Below, piece after piece: positions 4,902 to 6,588 of a stretch of 6,588 bases of DNA. The position numbers and the translations under genes are program-made. Position 1 is the first letter of the stretch, and every line of letters begins with the position of its first letter. The notes beneath the pieces are model-generated. The model saw only the letters and a list, made by a program, of their open reading frames with translations. It was not told the origin of the DNA and did not search any database. Origin of the DNA: Beijerinckiaceae bacterium (GTDB taxonomy: Bacteria; Pseudomonadota; Alphaproteobacteria; Rhizobiales; Beijerinckiaceae); assembly GCA_947455285.1 (NCBI GenBank), contig CANGOK010000188.1:1-6588 (forward strand), given 5' to 3'.

Positions 4902-6588
4902 CTTTCAGCGACGCCTGAATTTCATCGAGGATCACGGGATCGTCGATGGTGGCGGGCGCCGTCCATTCGTCGCCATCCGCGATCTTCTTCATGGTGCCGC
5001 GCAGGATCTTGCCCGAGCGGGTCTTGGGCAGGCGCGCCACCGTCACCGCGATCTTGAAGGCGGCCACGGGACCGATCTTGTCGCGCACCAGCCCGACGAG
5101 CTCCTTCTCGATGGCGGCGGGATCGCGCGTCACGCCCGACTTCAACACCACGAAGCCGCAGGGCTGCTCGCCCTTCAGCGCATCCTTGATGCCGATGACC
5201 GCGCACTCGGCGACGTCGGGATGGGAGGCCAGAACCTCTTCCATGCCGCCGGTCGACAAGCGATGGCCCGCGACATTGATGATGTCGTCGGTGCGGCCCA
5301 TGATGTAGAGATAGCCGTCTTCGTCCTTGAAGCCCGCGTCGGCGGTTTTGTAGAAGCCCGGGAATTCCGAAAGATAGCTTTCCGCCATGCGCTCGTCATT
5401 GCGCCACAGGGTGGGCAAGGCGCCGGGCGGCAGCGGCAGCTTGATGACGATTGAGCCCATCTTGCCATCAGGCACGGGATGGGCGGCCTCATCGACGATC
5501 TGCACATCGTAACCGGGCATGGGCACCGTGGGCGAGCCATGCTTGACCGGCAACATGCCAAGGCCGACGGGATTGCCGACGATGCACCAGCCGGTCTCTG
5601 TCTGCCACCAGTGGTCGATCACCGGCACGCCAAGGATACGCTCTGCCCATTGCACTGTGTCGGGGTCCGCGCGCTCGCCTGCAAGGAAGAGGCTGCGCAG
5701 GCATTTCAGATCATAACGCCTAAGATGCTCCGCGTTGGGGTCTTCCTTCTTGATGGCGCGGAAGGCCGTCGGCGCGGTGAAGAGCGCGGCGATCTTGTAT
5801 TCCTCGATCATGCGCCAGAAGGCGCCCGCGTCCGGCGTGCCGATGGGCTTGCCCTCGTAAACCACGGTCGTCGCGCCATGCAGCAGCGGCCCATAAACGA
5901 TGTAGCTGTGGCCAACGACCCAGCCGACGTCCGAAGCCGCCCAGAAAACCTCGCCAGGCTTGATCCCGTAGAGATTCTCCATCGTCCATTTGAGCGCGAC
6001 CATATGGCCGCCATTGTCGCGCACGACGCCTTTGGGAATGCCCGTAGTGCCAGAGGTGTAGAGGATATAGAGCGGGTCGGTCGCCTTCAGGGTCACGCAA
6101 TCGGCGCGCTTGCCAGCGGCGCGCGCGGCCTGCATGGCTGCGGCCCAATCGTGATCGCGGCCTTCCACCATCGAGGCGACGGCCTGCGGACGCTGCAACA
6201 GCAGCACGGATTCAGGCTTTGCGCTGGCGAGGCGGATCGCTTCGTCGAGCAGCGGCTTATAGGGCACGAGGCGTCCGGGCTCGATGCCGCAGGAGGCCGT
6301 GAGCACCGCCTTGGGCGAGGCGTCGTCGATGCGGGTCGCCAGTTCCTTGGCGGCGAAACCGCCGAAGACGACCGAGTGGATTGCGCCGATGCGCGCGCAG
6401 GCCAGCATGGCGAAGAGCGCCTCGGGGATCATCGGCATATAGACGATGACGCGGTCGCTCTTGCCGACGCCCATGTCCTGCAACACCGCAGCGAGCGTGC
6501 TCACCTCGTCGAGCAGCTGCGCGTAGGTGTAGCGGCCCTTCACGCCAGCGAGCGGGCTGTCGTAGATGATCGCGTCCTGCGCGCCGCG
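4888..6588 (-). CDS. prpE: Propionate--CoA ligase (propionyl-CoA synthetase), N-terminus outside window
   Basis: This AMP-forming acyl-CoA synthetase converts a short-chain acid, most likely propionate, with ATP and CoA to acyl-CoA, AMP and PPi in the cytoplasm. 566 residues are visible. The frame is open to the right edge (reading RGAQDAIIYDSPLAGVKGRY), so a GTG at 6543-6541 is an internal Val codon and roughly the first 60-70 residues are missing. Counting the first visible codon as 1, the ATP-binding loop YTSGTTGIPKG is at 177-187, WWQTETGW at 327-334, TADAG with Asp417, GRTDDIINVAGHR at 431-443, and the C-terminal PKTRSGKILRGT has catalytic Lys527 (codon 5010-5008). That lysine is the residue reversibly acetylated in characterised relatives. 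Stretches such as HGSPTVPMPGYDV, LPLPPGALPTLWRNDERMAESY and GHRLSTGGMEEVLASHPDVAE, and the GW after QTET, favour PrpE/ACSS3-like over acetyl-CoA synthetase. Substrate choice is still inferred. The gene converges on the toxin-antitoxin pair. Confidence 0.88.
   Translation of the reverse strand, partial: RGAQDAIIYDSPLAGVKGRYTYAQLLDEVSTLAAVLQDMGVGKSDRVIVYMPMIPEALFAMLACARIGAIHSVVFGGFAAKELATRIDDASPKAVLTASCGIEPGRLVPYKPLLDEAIRLASAKPESVLLLQRPQAVASMVEGRDHDWAAAMQAARAAGKRADCVTLKATDPLYILYTSGTTGIPKGVVRDNGGHMVALKWTMENLYGIKPGEVFWAASDVGWVVGHSYIVYGPLLHGATTVVYEGKPIGTPDAGAFWRMIEEYKIAALFTAPTAFRAIKKEDPNAEHLRRYDLKCLRSLFLAGERADPDTVQWAERILGVPVIDHWWQTETGWCIVGNPVGLGMLPVKHGSPTVPMPGYDVQIVDEAAHPVPDGKMGSIVIKLPLPPGALPTLWRNDERMAESYLSEFPGFYKTADAGFKDEDGYLYIMGRTDDIINVAGHRLSTGGMEEVLASHPDVAECAVIGIKDALKGEQPCGFVVLKSGVTRDPAAIEKELVGLVRDKIGPVAAFKIAVTVARLPKTRSGKILRGTMKKIADGDEWTAPATIDDPVILDEIQASLKAKGV

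Noticed and set aside
4594..5454. Forward 286-codon frame across the antitoxin end and the ligase gene
   Set aside because: It crosses two well-supported genes on different strands and ignores the convergent stop codons. Its composition is shadow-like.
6541..6543. GTG at 6543-6541 as the start of the ligase gene
   Set aside because: The frame stays open to the window edge and the residues upstream of it (DAIIYDSPLAG) fit the PrpE family, so the true start lies outside the window.

Overview
The window is GC-rich, densely coded bacterial DNA, almost certainly from an alphaproteobacterium and probably a Rhizobiales/Hyphomicrobiales-type lineage. Three things point that way. The proton-pumping transhydrogenase has its alpha chain split in two (pntAA + pntAB + pntB, the Rhodospirillum rubrum arrangement). 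A 49-residue aa3-type cytochrome c oxidase subunit IV sits just upstream of it. The acyl-CoA synthetase is of the PrpE type. I saw no rRNA, tRNA, CRISPR array, insertion sequence or phage structural gene.

Layout, left to right. 1-64: possible C-terminal tail of an upstream gene (weak). 119-688 (+): an unrecognised multi-pass inner-membrane protein starting with GTG. 690-701: a perfect 12-bp palindrome. 723-872 (+): the tiny oxidase subunit IV gene, followed by a bulged terminator-like hairpin at 878-902. 981-3996 (+): pntAA-pntAB-pntB, tightly packed, with all checked family-conserved residues of the NAD(H), membrane and NADP(H) domains present. 4022-4045: a 9-bp hairpin that may end the pnt transcript. 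4087-4142: AT-richer promoter/operator region with repeated TCCA/TGGA half-sites. 4151-4880 (+): a two-gene type II toxin-antitoxin module, a RelE/HigB-like toxin and then an XRE-type HigA-like antitoxin, whose reading frames overlap by 71 nt. 4881-4901: a perfect hairpin in the convergent gap. 4888-6588 (-): propionyl-CoA synthetase-type ligase, whose N-terminus lies beyond the right edge.

Function. The left half concerns the respiratory membrane and redox balance: an oxidase accessory subunit next to the proton-translocating transhydrogenase that makes NADPH from NADH using the proton-motive force. The right half activates short-chain acids, probably propionate, to acyl-CoA. The toxin-antitoxin pair looks like an accessory module lodged between two convergent housekeeping genes.

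I found no convincing undescribed multi-gene system. The points most worth a second look are the extended, overlapping C-terminus of the toxin, the half-site array at its promoter, the palindrome ahead of the oxidase subunit gene and the unrecognised membrane protein.
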